A DNA stretch of 64,000 nt from Telopea speciosissima (taxonomy: Eukaryota > Streptophyta > Magnoliopsida > Proteales > Proteaceae), in contig NC_057918.1 in assembly GCF_018873765.1 (NCBI RefSeq), positions 61,382,871-61,446,870 on the forward strand, read 5' to 3'. Positions within the stretch are counted from its first letter, which is position 1. Every line of letters starts with the position of its first letter. The notes beneath the pieces are model-generated. The model had not been told where the DNA came from. It made no database searches and saw only the letters and a program-made list of their open reading frames with translations. Positions 1 to 12,105 of this stretch are shown in pieces. The position numbers and the translations under genes are program-made.

Positions 1-765
1 CATGGGCTGCGGGTGTAATAACCAAGAGTTCTTCATCTGTTGCATGGCAGTCTCACCATAGAACTGAGCCTTCACCAAACAGAAATGTGTACAAAAACCA
101 ATCGATGGTGAACCCACACGGCAAGTCTTAAGTATATAACAAACTGGGTTACAATTCAATCCCCTTCCTTGAATCACTACTCCCCAAGCTCTTGTGCTTG
201 ATTCATCATCATCATCTCCTCTTCTTCCTCCATTGTCTTCTTCATTCTCATCTTTGAGTTCTTCAACAAGGATGATTCCATCAGGAGTTGAGCATTCCCC
301 TCTCTCCTCCCTTTCTTCCCATCTCTTCTGGATAAATGGCCATTCCTCAGCCGATGCCTTCTCCTTGTTCAACCGTGTCACCTTAATCTTCCCATTCATC
401 TTTGAAGAAAACACATGAACCAAGAACGGAGCTTCTCCTATTTTCTTTACAATCTCACTTACCGATTCTCTCATCCACACATCCAGTGTTTCGGTAGTGA
501 TTTCTCCCTTTCCGGTATCACTACTCTTTTCATTGCAGAAGCTAAGATTCTCATAGACTACAGGAGGCATAGAGGGAAGTTTCCAGGCGTTTTCGGTGGT
601 GTTGATCTGCTGAGAATTAGACTTCAGCATCGCTTGAGGGAGTTGCGGACGGCACGAACAGTTCCGCAGTGATTGTCGTTGCTGCAGCTGATCGGTATTA
701 ATGTTGAGAGAAGAGAGGAATGGTTTTCCAACGCTATTACCACAACGTAGACCCACAAAATCCAT
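1..765 (-). CDS. DUF7804-type plastid protein, C-terminus cut by window edge
   Basis: An uninterrupted frame runs from an ATG at 765 to position 1, 255 codons with no stop, so the C-terminus lies beyond the window. The first ~45 residues (MDFVGLRCGN...) are rich in Ser, Arg and Asn and poor in acidic residues, like a chloroplast transit peptide. The folded part starts near residue 94 (LDVWMRESVSEIVKK). It continues through STPDGIILVEEL (159-170), an acidic insert (171-188), WGVVIQGRG (194-202) and a Cys-rich stretch ending FCTHFCL (224-230). From memory this pattern matches the plant DUF7804 family, whose biochemical role is unknown to me. No intron is visible. An in-frame ATG at 954 would add 63 Ser/Arg-rich residues; I prefer 765 because its N-terminus looks like a normal transit peptide. 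Function is not inferred. Confidence 0.78.
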   Translation of the reverse strand, partial: MDFVGLRCGNSVGKPFLSSLNINTDQLQQRQSLRNCSCRPQLPQAMLKSNSQQINTTENAWKLPSMPPVVYENLSFCNEKSSDTGKGEITTETLDVWMRESVSEIVKKIGEAPFLVHVFSSKMNGKIKVTRLNKEKASAEEWPFIQKRWEEREERGECSTPDGIILVEELKDENEEDNGGRRGDDDDESSTRAWGVVIQGRGLNCNPVCYILKTCRVGSPSIGFCTHFCLVKAQFYGETAMQQMKNSWLLHPQPM

Positions 766-1265
766 CTTCTTCCGTAGAAGAGATCGATAAGCAAGTGGTT
801 TTAGAAGCGATTCAAGAGAGGAAGAGAAATTCAGAGTTTGAAACAAAGCGGGATTGAATCTAATATTCCTAAGGAGACGCGACGGGAGCAGGGAGGAACG
901 AGCTAGGGAGGGGGATTCCTTTCTCTCCTCCGGCTCTCCTCTAATAATGTGCATGAGGAAGGAATAAGGATAGTGCGTGGGGACCCCACATCTTCTCTGA
1001 CGTGGTTTTATCATTTTATTTTTTGCTGAGAACGTGGATTTGTCACGTTGGCATGGGCGTTGTAGTAGTAACCGATGAAAACCGGTTACCGTTCTGAAAA
1101 AAATCGGATTTGTGAATCGGTAAATTTAAATCAGTATCGGCCAAAATCAATCAAAATTTTAGTCGATTCGAATTGAATTATTCAACGAAAGATTCCATTG
1201 AATTGCTAAGTTTTGGGTTTTAACACCCTGGATCTGGAACATGAGTGCATGTTTGTGCTTGACTC
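766..1265. other. Upstream region of the DUF7804-type gene
   Basis: This should hold the 5' UTR and promoter of the minus-strand gene. An in-frame alternative ATG lies at 952-954. From about 1070 the sequence becomes a degenerate repeat rich in accgat/atcggt words, like the Mutator-type MITEs elsewhere in the window. I see no convincing TATA box. Confidence 0.4.
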
Positions 1266-1453
1266 AAGATTTTAGTAATCGGTATTGGAATCAGTCTCTG
1301 ATATTATTCCAGATCAGTCTGTATTGATCAGATTTACCTCTGATTTCTTTAAAAACTAAGATTTTCTTTTTTATATTTTTGCTCTTATTTATACTGATCC
1401 ATCTCCATTGATACCGATACGAGTCGGTGGATCCAGCCGATACTCAAACCATG
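1266..1453. mobile_element. Mutator-like MITE, 188 bp
   Basis: The element is flanked by identical 9-bp direct repeats gcttgactc at 1257-1265 and 1454-1462, the target-site size of Mutator elements. The ends form imperfect inverted repeats (agtaatcgg on the left, ccgatactc on the right). A related element lies at 62597-62767. It is non-coding. Confidence 0.6.
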
Positions 1454-1845
1454 GCTTGACTCTATGTCTTTGTCTCACTATTTTTTTCTTCTAAAAGTTA
1501 AAAAGGTAAAAGATTTCCTACAATAATTGATGTACGTGGAAACCTGCGACTGGTTGTGCTGGTTTCACAATGCGGAAAAGGTTGTGTTTTAAACGTGTTG
1601 AGTGGGTGTGAAAGCGTGGGGGCATGTGGCTTCGGGGACGAAGCTCGTGCGGGATGCTGCCCCTTGCGTGGTGTGCTGCTCTCGGCCCTTCAATTGAGAT
1701 GTGCTCACCAACTAGATTCTGTTTAGACTTTTTTCGATGAATTTTTACAGTAGTTTAAGCAGAGATTCTCATCCGACAGTCTGGAATGTGCTGGGACTAC
1801 GCATCCTCTTTGAATCATGTTTTTGACGGACTATAGAAATATATT
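1454..1845. other. Unclassified intergenic DNA
   Basis: No ORF or RNA gene seen. A G+C-richer patch at about 1600-1690 stands out but I recognise nothing in it. Confidence 0.4.
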
Positions 1846-1965
1846 GCCCGCTTGATAACCTTACGGGTGTTTCTGTTCTGGTTATATGCCGAGAAACAAC
1901 AAAACAATTTTTTCATTTTCTGTGTTGAGAAACCGTTTTTGACCCGCTTGGTTAAACCTGTTCTT

Positions 1966-4663
1966 TTTTTTTATGGGAAAACTATTGTATTAAAATTAGA
2001 GTGAGCAAAACATATTTACATCATAGAGAAGGGGGGGGGGATAACATTCCTATTGGTGATAGAGAAGGTAGCTAGGGAGCGTAGTCTACTAGTCCATATA
2101 TTATTTTTATATTTAAACTGTACATTTGTAAAATTTGAGGTTTGTTCAGCTAGATCAAAGAAGCTAGGAACGATTTGCCAAGGAATGGTGATATTCTGCT
2201 TGGCATCCAAAAGGTTATGAGGGTTCTTGTTAGTGATCCAAATTTCTTTTAATTGGATTCATATCATCGGTTGAAGTAGTAAATCCTGCAGATGTTAAAA
2301 CACTCTAGCCGTCTAGCAAAATGCAGTAAGGCCATCCTATTAGGCCTACACTTGGTTCAGAAAGACCTGCAACACATAAAACAGGTAAATTCATATCATG
2401 GTTAGTGTTAGTAGATGCAACTAGATCAGTGTGTGTAAGCTCAATGTTTTCAAACATTTGGCTGTGCACCAGTGGTGGTCTTAAATTAAGATCTTTAATC
2501 CATTTGGTAACAAGTTTGAGTACAGGGGTAGGGTCGGCTGATTCCGGCTTGTGGATTACTTTGTTCCTTACAGTCCAAATGAAATAACAAGTAATAATGA
2601 AAACTGGAAAAAAAAACCAAATAGTTGTTGGTTTGTCCATGGTCTTGGATTGGAAGAGGGTAGCACAAAGGTCTGCCAGAATAGAGCTTCTTAGGTGCTC
2701 AGTTCTGAGTCCGAGGGGTCTGCAGGCCCAGATACGCTTAGTCCATTCACAAGATAGAAAGAGGTGTCAGTGGGATTCATCATGAGCACCACAAAAAACA
2801 CATGTAGGCTCAATCGATGTCCACTTTGAGAGAGTGTCCTTGACAGGTATACTTGCATTCAATACACGCCAAAAAAACATTTTAAATTTCGGATGGATAT
2901 TTAGTTTCCAGAAAAAAAAGCCACCACTTGGATACAAGGGGCCTAGTTTGAAAAAGTGGATTTAAAAGGTTTGCAGCAAGCCGAGTGGAGAAACTTCCAT
3001 CTTTTGTTAGAGACCATCTCCAGCAATCCATAGAATCAGAAAAACATAATTTAGATATTTCATGATTCAGACAGTCGGGCAGAACATGTGAGAGGATTTC
3101 ATAATTCCAGTTTTGGTTGATGGTGAGATCACTTACCAGGCTGTAGGTTCGGTTTTGAAAATTTGGAGGTATACAGTGGCCCGGTATAGTTGGTACCCAT
3201 GGGTCATACCAACAATTTGTACTCATACCATTCCCAATTCTTCTCCACACGATTTTTTTGAGGTCAGGTAGCACAGAAGCAATGCTATTCCATGTCCATG
3301 TTCCTTTCTTCTTTGCCACATTTGGGTTAAAAATGAACGTGTGGGAGAAGTATTTTGCTTTGATTACTCTAGCCCAAAGGGATGTATTTTCATTTATTAG
3401 TCTCCAGCCTAATTTAGTTATGAGGGCTTTATTATGGATGTGGGATTTTCGAAGTCCCAACCCTCCCTTAGTTTTGGGGGTGCAGATTTTATCCCAACCA
3501 ATTAGGTTGGTTTTGTGTTTATTTGGTGGGTTGTTGTTCCAGAAATTTAGATAGATTGAGTCTAGGGAGGAGCATATTTTTTTGTGGGACCATGAAACAT
3601 GTCATTAAGTAAGAAGGTATAGAGGCCAAGACTGATTGTATTAATACACTCCTTCCAGCAAAAGAAAGGCAATTTGCCTTCCAAAGGTTTAATTTGGATT
3701 TGATGCGTTGGAGCAGGGGTTCTAACTCCTTCACCTTGGACTTGTGGTGGAAGAGTTTAGTTCCCAAGTAGAGGGAATCAGGTTTCATCTCCTTCATACC
3801 CATCAGGTTGCAAGTTCTTCTCTTTTCTTCAAAACTAGTATTTTTACTAAAGAAAAGCTCACTTTTAGAGAAATTTATTTCCTGGCCAGTCAGGTCTGAG
3901 AAGAGTTCAAGTGTAGCCATAATAGTAAGTATATTCTCTTCAGTATTCCTGCAGAAAATGAAAGTGTCGTCAGCAAAAAGGAGATGTGTGATTTCAGGGG
4001 CATTTCTTGCAATTTTGATCCTTTGAAAAGTTCCTGTGTCCCTGACAGCTCCTAGCAGACAAGAGAGGATTTCCAGCGTAAGGAGGAAAAGGTAAGGGCT
4101 GAGAGGACATCCTTGTCTGAGGCCCCTGGAAGGTTTAAAGTAGCCAAAAGGACTGCCATTTATTTTAAAGGAGAAAGAGGTTGTGCTGATGAGAGATTTG
4201 ATCAGATTTGTCCATTTATCCGGGAAACCAAGAAACCTGAGAATGTTTGTTATCATGACCCATTCCACTCTGTCATAGGCCTTGGACATGTCTAATTTCA
4301 TGGCAACAAAGCTAGAGCGACCGGATCTTTTCCTTTTAAGGAAGTAAAAGATCTCATGAGCAATCATTATGTTGTCAGTGATTTGTCGCCCTTGGATGAA
4401 GGCCGCCTGGTTGGGAGATGACGCTGGGAAGGTAATGCTTGAGTCTATTTGCCAATATTTTTGCAATGATTTTGTAGCAGACATTGCACAGGCTGATGAG
4501 TCTAAAGTCAGGTGCAGTCTGGGCACTGTCAGATTTAGGAATCATACATAAAAGGGTGTGATTACAGCCTTCAGGGAGGGCTTCAGTGGTGAAAAAACCA
4601 TTGACAAATTTGTAGACATCATCGGCAATGAGATCCCAGAAAGTGTGAAAGAAGCAAGTTTGG
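1966..4663 (-). mobile_element. 5'-truncated L1-type LINE with 13-bp target-site duplication
   Basis: The direct repeat taaacctgttctt lies at 1953-1965 and 4664-4676. Next to the left copy is a T run (1964-1972), which is the poly(A) tail of a minus-strand LINE. The coding remnant starts inside ORF2, so endonuclease and ORF1 were lost at insertion by 5' truncation. The insertion interrupts the hAT-like MITE, so it is the younger of the two. Confidence 0.85.
2016..4660 (-). pseudogene. LINE ORF2 remnant: reverse transcriptase, zf-RVT and RNase H parts
   Basis: Read on the minus strand, the frames give in order: the end of the finger region (WDLIADDVYKFVNGFF, about 4640-4590); reverse-transcriptase motifs VAMKLDMSKAYDRVEW, GLRQGCPLSPYLFLL and the catalytic LLFADDTFIF (3519-4526); a connection region (2882-3460); a zf-RVT-like piece (about 2650-2880); and RNase H-like residues (2016-2640). 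Frameshifts near 4420, 3519 and 2880 and several stops break the reading frame, so the copy is dead. Plant nuclear genomes contain many such L1 relics; no host function is implied. Confidence 0.85.
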
Positions 4664-5039
4664 TAAACCTGTTCTTGGAAACAAGTAAAACCCTTTTTTT
4701 TTAAATTAACAAAAGGATATGTTTGGCACACTTTTCCAGTTTTACAAAAGAGCATAGTGAATGAATATAGGAGTTTTTATCGGGCACACTTTTCCAATTT
4801 TCAGCCAAGAAACGACAGAACATGTCCAACATGTTCTGTCAAAAGTCTTCCAGGGAGCATAAATTTTGATTTATGTTTCCAAAAACAGTCACAAAAAACA
4901 TTTCGTTATTAAGCGCTTTTTAGGTGTTTTTCCGTTTCTCAGAACGGAAAAACACCATAAACTATTTCTTGTAAGGTTATCAAGCGGGCTCATAATATAT
5001 TAATATGGGAACAGAGAGAGGGATACGCAAGTTAGATTA

Positions 5040-5264
5040 CGTATTCCTCTGCGCTGTCCTAATCTTGCGGTGCACTACAGTACGAGCTTGAGAGCTCGAC
5101 ACGTGGAAGTTGCGATATCCAACGTTACTGAGCTCGAGAAGAAAGCAAAAAAAATGCCTTACATCAAGCTCGCATCTTTGGATGAAGCTTCTTCCACGTG
5201 TCGAGCTCTCAAGGTTGCACTGTAATGCACCACAAGATACCCGCACTACAAAAGATTTTAATCC
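5040..5264. mobile_element. MITE with long inverted repeats and 9-bp target-site duplication
   Basis: The 9-bp direct repeat gttagatta is at 5031-5039 and 5265-5273. Inside, about 45 bp at 5064-5108 pair with 5200-5240, sharing the perfect core gagagctcgacacgtggaag on opposite strands. It can fold into a long hairpin and is non-coding. The 9-bp duplication points to Mutator. Confidence 0.6.
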
Positions 5265-5284
5265 GTTAGATTAGAAGACTTTCT

Positions 5285-6754
5285 TTTGAGACACTGGTAA
5301 TCACTTGAGCGGTACTTGAGACTTGCAAATCAAAGTAACCCACTTCCTGTCTCAATAAGGCTTTTAGATATGTGGCTCTCATCCTTGTTGTCTTTCCACT
5401 GTCCTTATCCAGTAGTAACTTTTTGTAAAACCCAATTATATTAATTAGATAGCTATAAATAGCCTCAATGTTGTAATCTGTATACGCAAGTTCTTGGTGT
5501 GTGTGTGTGTTGTCCTATGTGGATTCTACATTATTAGCCAATCAAGGAAGTTTTCTTTGCTTCACCTTCTTTGGTGTGTCATTGTTGATGAGTGTTTCTG
5601 ATGGAATTTAACCATCAATCTGGTTACCTGAATACGCAGTAGAATTTGAATTGGGTGTTTCAACTTTGCATTCAAATTTGAGATCCTTTTTCGTAACAAA
5701 AATTAATTCGAGAAATTAAGTTACTTAAGAACCGCAAGTGTAGTTCCTCCTCCAGATAATAGTTCTTCCACCCTTGAGCACCGAAGAGATTTGAAGAAAA
5801 GCAACTCTTAAATCTCCAAATCAAAGCAAGCAATCAACTCGAACTATCACCAATAACTTGAGATTCAAAACCTCAAAGCACCACACCACAATCAAACTCG
5901 ACGAGAGGGATAGAGTGGAAAGAGATAAAATTTAGACAGGGAGGGGGAGTAGAAAATTCAGCAGCCAATACTGCTCTCCCCCTCCCTTTGGTACTACTAC
6001 ATATAATCACAACTTCTTAGGGTTGTGTTGAATTCCTTTATTCACTTTCATAAAGTGAATAGGTAACTCTTGGTGAAGCTAAGTTTGACTTGCACTCCAA
6101 CTTGCTTCTAAAGAGGGAAGAGGTAGAATCTAAAAGGGTTTTTGTGATATTTTAATTATGGTCAATTATATTTATCAAATAAAATTAATAATCATGAATA
6201 AAATATCATCAATCTATTTTTTTATTTTTCAATTAAATGTCATACATAATTAAACTATTTAATTTATATATAAGACCCTCCACTAAATAATATTTCATGA
6301 TGGACTATAGGACATGTAATTAAATACTACAAAACCCTAATCCATTGTACATGTCTTTAATCAGAGATCATGTGATCATAATCGGACAACCAAAAAATGT
6401 GATTAAGAATTATTTGAAATAATATACTAATATGTTTAATAAATAGAAAATAAATTTTGTAAATCATTTACAAAAATACCACTGGATCCAGATTTCAATC
6501 TGATTAATCACAGGTATTCTCTCTACTTGATATTCCCCAATCAAGGGTAGTTGATTACATGTTGAGCATCTCTTTTGTTCACGATGTGCAATCACTAATT
6601 CAATTCATGTGACATCAACCATTGGTGTATCAAAACCCGCAATGTAACATCGCAATGATAAGGATCTCTCAGGTCAAAGGGTCATTGGTGATAAGTATGC
6701 ATCTCTCCATAATACGACATACGGTAACACATGTGAGAATTTGTACCTGATTCG
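5285..6754. repeat. 1.47-kb tandem repeat, copy 1 (LTR-like, non-coding)
   Basis: This block is followed directly by a second copy displaced by exactly 1470 bp. Shared landmarks include cccacttcctgtctcaata (5339 and 6809), a gggagagcag-type purine block and acatgtgagaatttgtacct. Read on the minus strand it resembles the promoter/leader part of a copia LTR (pyrimidine-rich leader, gaggaactacacttgcggtt). It lies downstream, on that strand, of the decayed copia element at 9.7-11.1 kb. No ORF of note. Confidence 0.7.
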
Positions 6755-8214
6755 TTTGAGATACTTGTAATCACTTAAGTGATACTTGAGACTTGCAAAT
6801 CAAAGTAACCCACTTCCTGTCTCAATAACGCTTTTAGATATGTAGCTCTCATCCTTGTTGCCTTTCCACTGTTCTTATCCAGTAGTAACCTTTTGTAAAA
6901 CCCAATAATATTAATTAGATAGATATAAATAGCCTCAATGTTGTAATCTGTACACGGAAGTTCTTGGTGTGTTGTCCTATGTGGATTCTACAGTATTTGC
7001 CAATCAAGGAAGCTTTCTTTGCTTTACTTTCTTTGGTGTGTCATTCTTGATGAATGTTTCTGTAGGAATTTAACCATCAACCTAGTTACCTGAATACATA
7101 GTAGAATTTGGTTTGGGTATTTAATCTTTTTATTCAAGTTTGAGATCTTTTCCCGCAACAAAAATTAATACGAGAAACTAAGTTACCTAAGAACCGTAAG
7201 TGTAGTTCCTCCTCCAGATAATAGTTCTTCCACACTTGAGCAACAAAGGGATTTGAAGAAAAGCAACTCTTGAATCTTCAAATCAAAGCAAACAATCAAC
7301 TCGAACTATCACCAATAACTTGAGATTCAAAACCTCAAAACACCATATCACGATTACACTTGATGAGAGGGAGAGATTGGAAAGAAATAAAATTCATACA
7401 AGGAGGGAGAGCAGAAAATTCAGCGGCTAAGACTGCTCTCCCTCTCCCTTTGGTACTATGAAATATAATCATAACTTCTTAGGGTTGTGTTGAATTCTTT
7501 TATTCACTTTCCTAAAATGAATAGGTAACTCTTAGTGAAGATAAGTTTTGTTTGCACTCCAACTTTCTTCTAAAGAGCGAAGAGGTAGAATCTAAAAGGG
7601 ATTTTGTGATATTTTAATTATGGTCAATTATATTTATCAAATAAAATATCATCAACCTATTTTTTAATTTTTCAATTAAATGTCATGCATTATTAAACTC
7701 TTTAATTTGCATATAAGATCCTCCACTAAACAATATTTCATGATGGACTATAGGACATGTAATTAAATATTGTCAAACCCTAATCCATTGTACATGTCTT
7801 TAATCAGAGATCATATGATCATAATCGGATGACCAAAAAATGTGATTAAGCATTATTTTAAATAATATACTAATATATTTAATATATAGAAAATAAATTT
7901 TGTAAACCATTTACAAAAATAACACTGGATCTAGATTTCTATCTGATTAATCACATGTATTCTCTCTACTTGATATTCTCCAATCAAGGGAAGTTGATTA
8001 CATGTTGAGCATCTCTTTTGTTCACGATACACAATCACGAATTCAGCACACTGATAAATAGTTCATGTGACATCCACCATTGATGTACCAAAACCCGCAA
8101 CGTAACATTGCAACGATAAGGATATCTCAGGTTAAAGGGTCATTTGTGATGAGTACGCATCTCTCCATAATATGACATATAGTAACACATGTGAGAATTT
8201 GTACCTAATTCTTT
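6755..8214. repeat. 1.47-kb tandem repeat, copy 2
   Basis: Direct repeat of 5285-6754, about 12 bp shorter overall because of small indels (for example it lacks the tgtgtgtg tract at about 5500). By eye, identity is around 90 percent. Confidence 0.7.
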
Positions 8215-9681
8215 TCAATACACTCACATTATGTGTACTTACATTTATGCCCCTAAAAATAACTTTTTGTAGTGACATACAATGTTCTAAACTTTTCTAG
8301 TCGAGAACTGTTTTAGGTGAAAAATCATGGAACAAACTTATAAGCATGTAAATAAATTTATGTAATAAAATAATATTAAATTTATTTATTCCTAATTAAC
8401 TAGGCTTGATCACAATTCAAAAGTTTCTAAGGTTGGAGTATAGGGTTCTCTAGTGGTGGTGGGAATTTGTGTCATTGTAGCCTCCCATCTGCTGTTCCTA
8501 CATCTTCCTTCTAAGAGTTATGGTCTATTGATCGTGAGGAGTTTGAATGAATAAACTAAATGCGAAAGTTTAATCATGGAGATCAATGGGCATACATGAA
8601 TAAGAACAAAGGAGGGTTAGTGGTATACCTGAATCTATTGTTTGATGTAGAGTAGCTCCACTCTTGTTGTTTTTTCTTCACAACACCTCCATTGCTAGCC
8701 TTGTCTACCCTTTTTTCACCAAAACCTTAGGTTCCTTATGCTCAACCCTTAATGGACCAGAGTGAACTAGTTATATGTGTGAGGGTAGGGACCAACCCTG
8801 TAATAAAATTGGACTTCCTTTTCCATTGAAGGAATAATGTCTTAGGTTCGCACATAACATAACTATTAACTTGTGCTTAATCTGACCCATTACTACACTA
8901 ATGATTACTTACAAGTTTTAGATCTAGCTCACTCCAACCTTAGTCAACACCTCTAAACTGGTTTTAGAAGCCAAATCCACCTAAGAGAAAATTTTATAAT
9001 CTCCCATTTGGGCAGCATATGTCACACGTTTTAGATTTTAAAATTTATTTAAAACGACTCCAGTTTAGACAAATTGAATGTGACCACAAACAAAAGCGTT
9101 GCATGGAGTATACTTTAAACCAATTGCCTTGGTCCGTATGAAATTATAAACACCCAACCGTATGGGTCATCACATCTAAGGCGACATGGGACCAAACCCT
9201 TCAAAATATTCATAACTACACCGACTTGGACTGAATAATATGATAGTGTGGTATAAAAATTACATGAAATAGTGATCAACATACCATTTTTCAAATTGGT
9301 CCAGACCAGAAACCAAATGAGTTCCGTAAGACAAATACTGAAGTTTCATTTACCATGTGCGTCTCCCAAATTCTAATGCTTCATACAAGGAAGTTCATTG
9401 GGACTGGGTCTGAGTTACCCAACTCACTAGCACAAGTCCTTGAAACTAAATGAGGCTCCACTAATAAACAAAATGTGCATGTATTTACTTAAGGCGTCAG
9501 ATACCAAAGAAAATAAATGCACCACACAGCCGCAAATATCCGAAGGAAGCAAATAATCAAATGTATATACAATAGACAATAAATAAATGGCTATATCAAA
9601 ATGATGCATATATATTCTCGATAATAAAATGTCACAAAAGACTAGAAACTGAAATTAGTTGCAACTAAATACATAAGCAAG
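8215..9681. other. Unclassified A+T-rich DNA beside the copia remnant
   Basis: No gene recognised. On the minus strand this lies immediately after the copia polypurine tract, so part of it may be a decayed 3' LTR. I could not find a partner copy. Confidence 0.35.
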
Positions 9682-11100
9682 ACTCCCACTAACAAAATGC
9701 ATCAAAAGAACTAACTAGGTCTCATATTAGTGGCATGCTCCTAAAAACTTTTGGAGTCAAGCCCTTAGTGAGAGGATCAGCAATCATGTTATTTGTAGTA
9801 ATATGTTCCAGAGTGATTTGTGACTCACATACATTCTTTTCAACTAGGAAAGTATTTAATATTAGTTGCCCTGAGATAAAATTTCTCAACCATAGAGTCT
9901 AAATAGTGGTATTATAATAAGCCACAAACTCTTTTATTATACAGAAAAATAGTAAGTGTTTGTTTGATACTCTACAGACATATAGCACCATCTGTCATCA
10001 CAAAAAGAGATACTCAGATGTAAACTTTAGGTTATCTTATCAGATACCCAATGTGCTACTTCAAGATTACTCAAATCTCTACTAAGTACACTAATAAAAT
10101 AAGTAATATCAATTCATATGCATTTTTTAGGTTGCATTAGACTACAAACATTAGATGCATAAAAAATATTATTCATCTGAATTCTAGTAAATATGTCCTC
10201 TTTTCATAATAGGTATTTTGAGACAAATCAAGAACACAATAGATTTTATTACAGTAAATGTTAATGTTTAGAACATAATAGGCTTCACCAAGATCTTCAT
10301 ATCAAATTGTTAATTACTATTGTTTTGTGTCATGTAGAAGGGTAATGTTATTACTTGCAACAAAAATATCATCACTATAAATTACAAGAAATATCAACTA
10401 TCTCATTGATCTTCAGATAAATGTACTGGTTCACAGTATTTTTCTTGTATTATATTCATTTATTCGGTTTGATCTTGCATTTGAAGTTTTGCAAGAAAAA
10501 TGTAACGTGAATAGTTGTATATATATCAACTATCAAGAATTGAGAAAAACATCTACTAAATTTGGTCCAAGACACATGATAACCAGAGAGATACTTTTCT
10601 TGTCAAAAATATAACTATATGATATCCCAAATAAGAAACGTATTGGGTATTTTACCTTTTTTATCCAACTTATTTGATATAATTAGTGATTTATAATATA
10701 ATCACAAACTCCACTCATACCATCATAACGAGTGGGTGTAAATATCACAAATTCCATGTAAGTGCTCTTTTCAACCTTATCATGAATAATGAATCTCATG
10801 TTTATAGGTATATTGAGTGTCTTAGGTCAGAATGACACTTTTCTTGATAATCACATTCATAATGTATTTCATGACATCAGACATAATCGATGTAACTCCT
10901 CCCACTTTTCATAAAAAACTTTATCTTTAATGGAGCTATCAGCCAATGGTTTGGGAGGTTCGTCAACTCTAAAATGATAAAATCCATTCTTATTATAGCC
11001 AGAGAAACATTAAAGAATTCGTTCCTTTCAAGATTTTGATGGAGGATAATGAAAAAGTCAAAGCTGGCAAGCATAATTACCATTATTTAGCAAAAACATA
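9682..11100 (-). pseudogene. Decayed Ty1-copia pol (RNase H end) with polypurine tract
   Basis: Minus-strand translation of about 9722-9809 gives EHITTNNMIADPLTKGLTPK, the conserved C-terminal signature of copia RNase H. The preceding residues (DSMVEKFYLRA) also fit but contain stops. The polypurine tract agtgggagt follows at 9690-9682. Sequence from about 9900 to 11100 is A+T-rich and too broken to assign domains with confidence; it is included because pol should lie there. No active element remains. Confidence 0.65.
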
Positions 11101-11549
11101 CAATATGCAAGAACTGAAATCATATTAACGTCCCAATAATATGAATAAAACTGATTAATTTGGGCTTATTACTCTAATTTATTTCAGTTTTATTTTCAAT
11201 AACTATAAGAAAACAACAAGTGGGGAAAGATCCGGCATCATCAGGATCACACCAGTGGTGGCAAGATCGTCCAACACGCAATGGGCACTTTCACATGCAA
11301 GGTGAGACGCTTAAACTACACCACTTCAAAGATTTTGTCACCTGTGGTGGCAAAACAAGAACCTCTAAAGTTGCGAAGCCCAAAACGTCACCTCACACCG
11401 TCAAGTGAAAATGGTTAAACGATGACTCACCTGTGGTGGGAAGAGCACATCGTTCGTCATATGATTTCTTGACTGCAATCCATCCAAATAGCCAACGGTG
11501 ATCTCAAAATCTAAGTAACTAACCTACTAAGTGGGAGCATAATCACTTA
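11101..11549. other. Unclassified DNA with gtggtgg words
   Basis: Contains three spaced copies of a cctgtggtgg/ccagtggtgg word (about 11251, 11341 and 11431) and a polypurine-like aagtgggagc at about 11530. Possibly retrotransposon leader or internal sequence; nothing firm. Confidence 0.3.
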
Positions 11550-11750
11550 GGTACCGTTTGATAACGTTACACGTGTTTTTGTTCTGTTTCTCACCAAAAA
11601 TGTATTTTAGTATTTTTGTTTGCAGAATAACGTTTCTGGGTTGTAAAATGGCATTTGATAAACCTATTCCTGCAATAATTTTGTAATATTTACGATAAAT
11701 TATAGAAATGTCATTAATGCTATAATTCATATAAAGTCAATGATGTTAGG
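11550..11750. mobile_element. Left end of a hAT-like MITE or larger TIR element
   Basis: Begins with ggtaccgtttgataacgtta and is the exact inverse, over 21 bp, of 18298-18318. The following sequence (gtttctgggt..., tttgataaacctattc) resembles the element at 22270-22480. The outer flanks of the two ends do not show a matching target-site duplication, so they may be two half-elements rather than one 6.8-kb element. Confidence 0.5.
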
Positions 11751-11960
11751 ACATTAAAAATTATTAAAAATCAAGAGGAAACTAGTGAATATCAATAACA
11801 AGAACTAATCCATTTCCTACTTTTCTAGTAAATAACATATAATCTCTAAATTCTAATAATGTAAACGAACACTTGGGGTGATCCTTGGCTGCACCTACTA
11901 CAAAAATTTGCTATAAGACCTCAAACAAAAAGGCTGAGAATTGTCATTTTAAAATTACCT

Positions 11961-12105
11961 TAACTGACTATGCTTTGAACGGTTGAATAAAAGGGTCTTA
12001 GTGGATTTGAACTACTATTCCTTGAAACATGCTTCTGTTCCAAGTGCTCTACCAACTTGAGCTAAAGACCCATCAAATAGAGTTTGGAATTTACAAGTAA
12101 CTCAA
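11961..12105 (-). repeat. tRNA-like repeat, copy A
   Basis: The minus strand of 11993-12071 reads gggtctttagctcaagttgg at its 5' end, then a B-box-like gttcaaatcc and a closing aagaccc. It thus has a 7-bp acceptor stem plus A and B box sequences. The anticodon arm is too long and non-standard, so this is not a functional tRNA. Similarity to 22887-23023 extends about 30 bp on each side, which marks it as a dispersed repeat, perhaps SINE-like. Confidence 0.55.

Larger units (their letters stand above)
1846..4993. mobile_element. hAT-like MITE split by a LINE
   Basis: The two ends are inverted copies of gcccgcttgataacctta, at 1846 and about 4971-4989. The 8-bp direct repeat aatatatt lies at 1838-1845 and 4994-5001, with four extra bases at the right end. 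Without the nested LINE (1966-4663) the element would be about 450 bp and non-coding. Its inner part carries short hairpins (for example aacatgt around 4820 and gtttttccgttt around 4930). The 8-bp duplication suggests hAT. Similar termini occur at 11550 and 18318. Confidence 0.6.
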
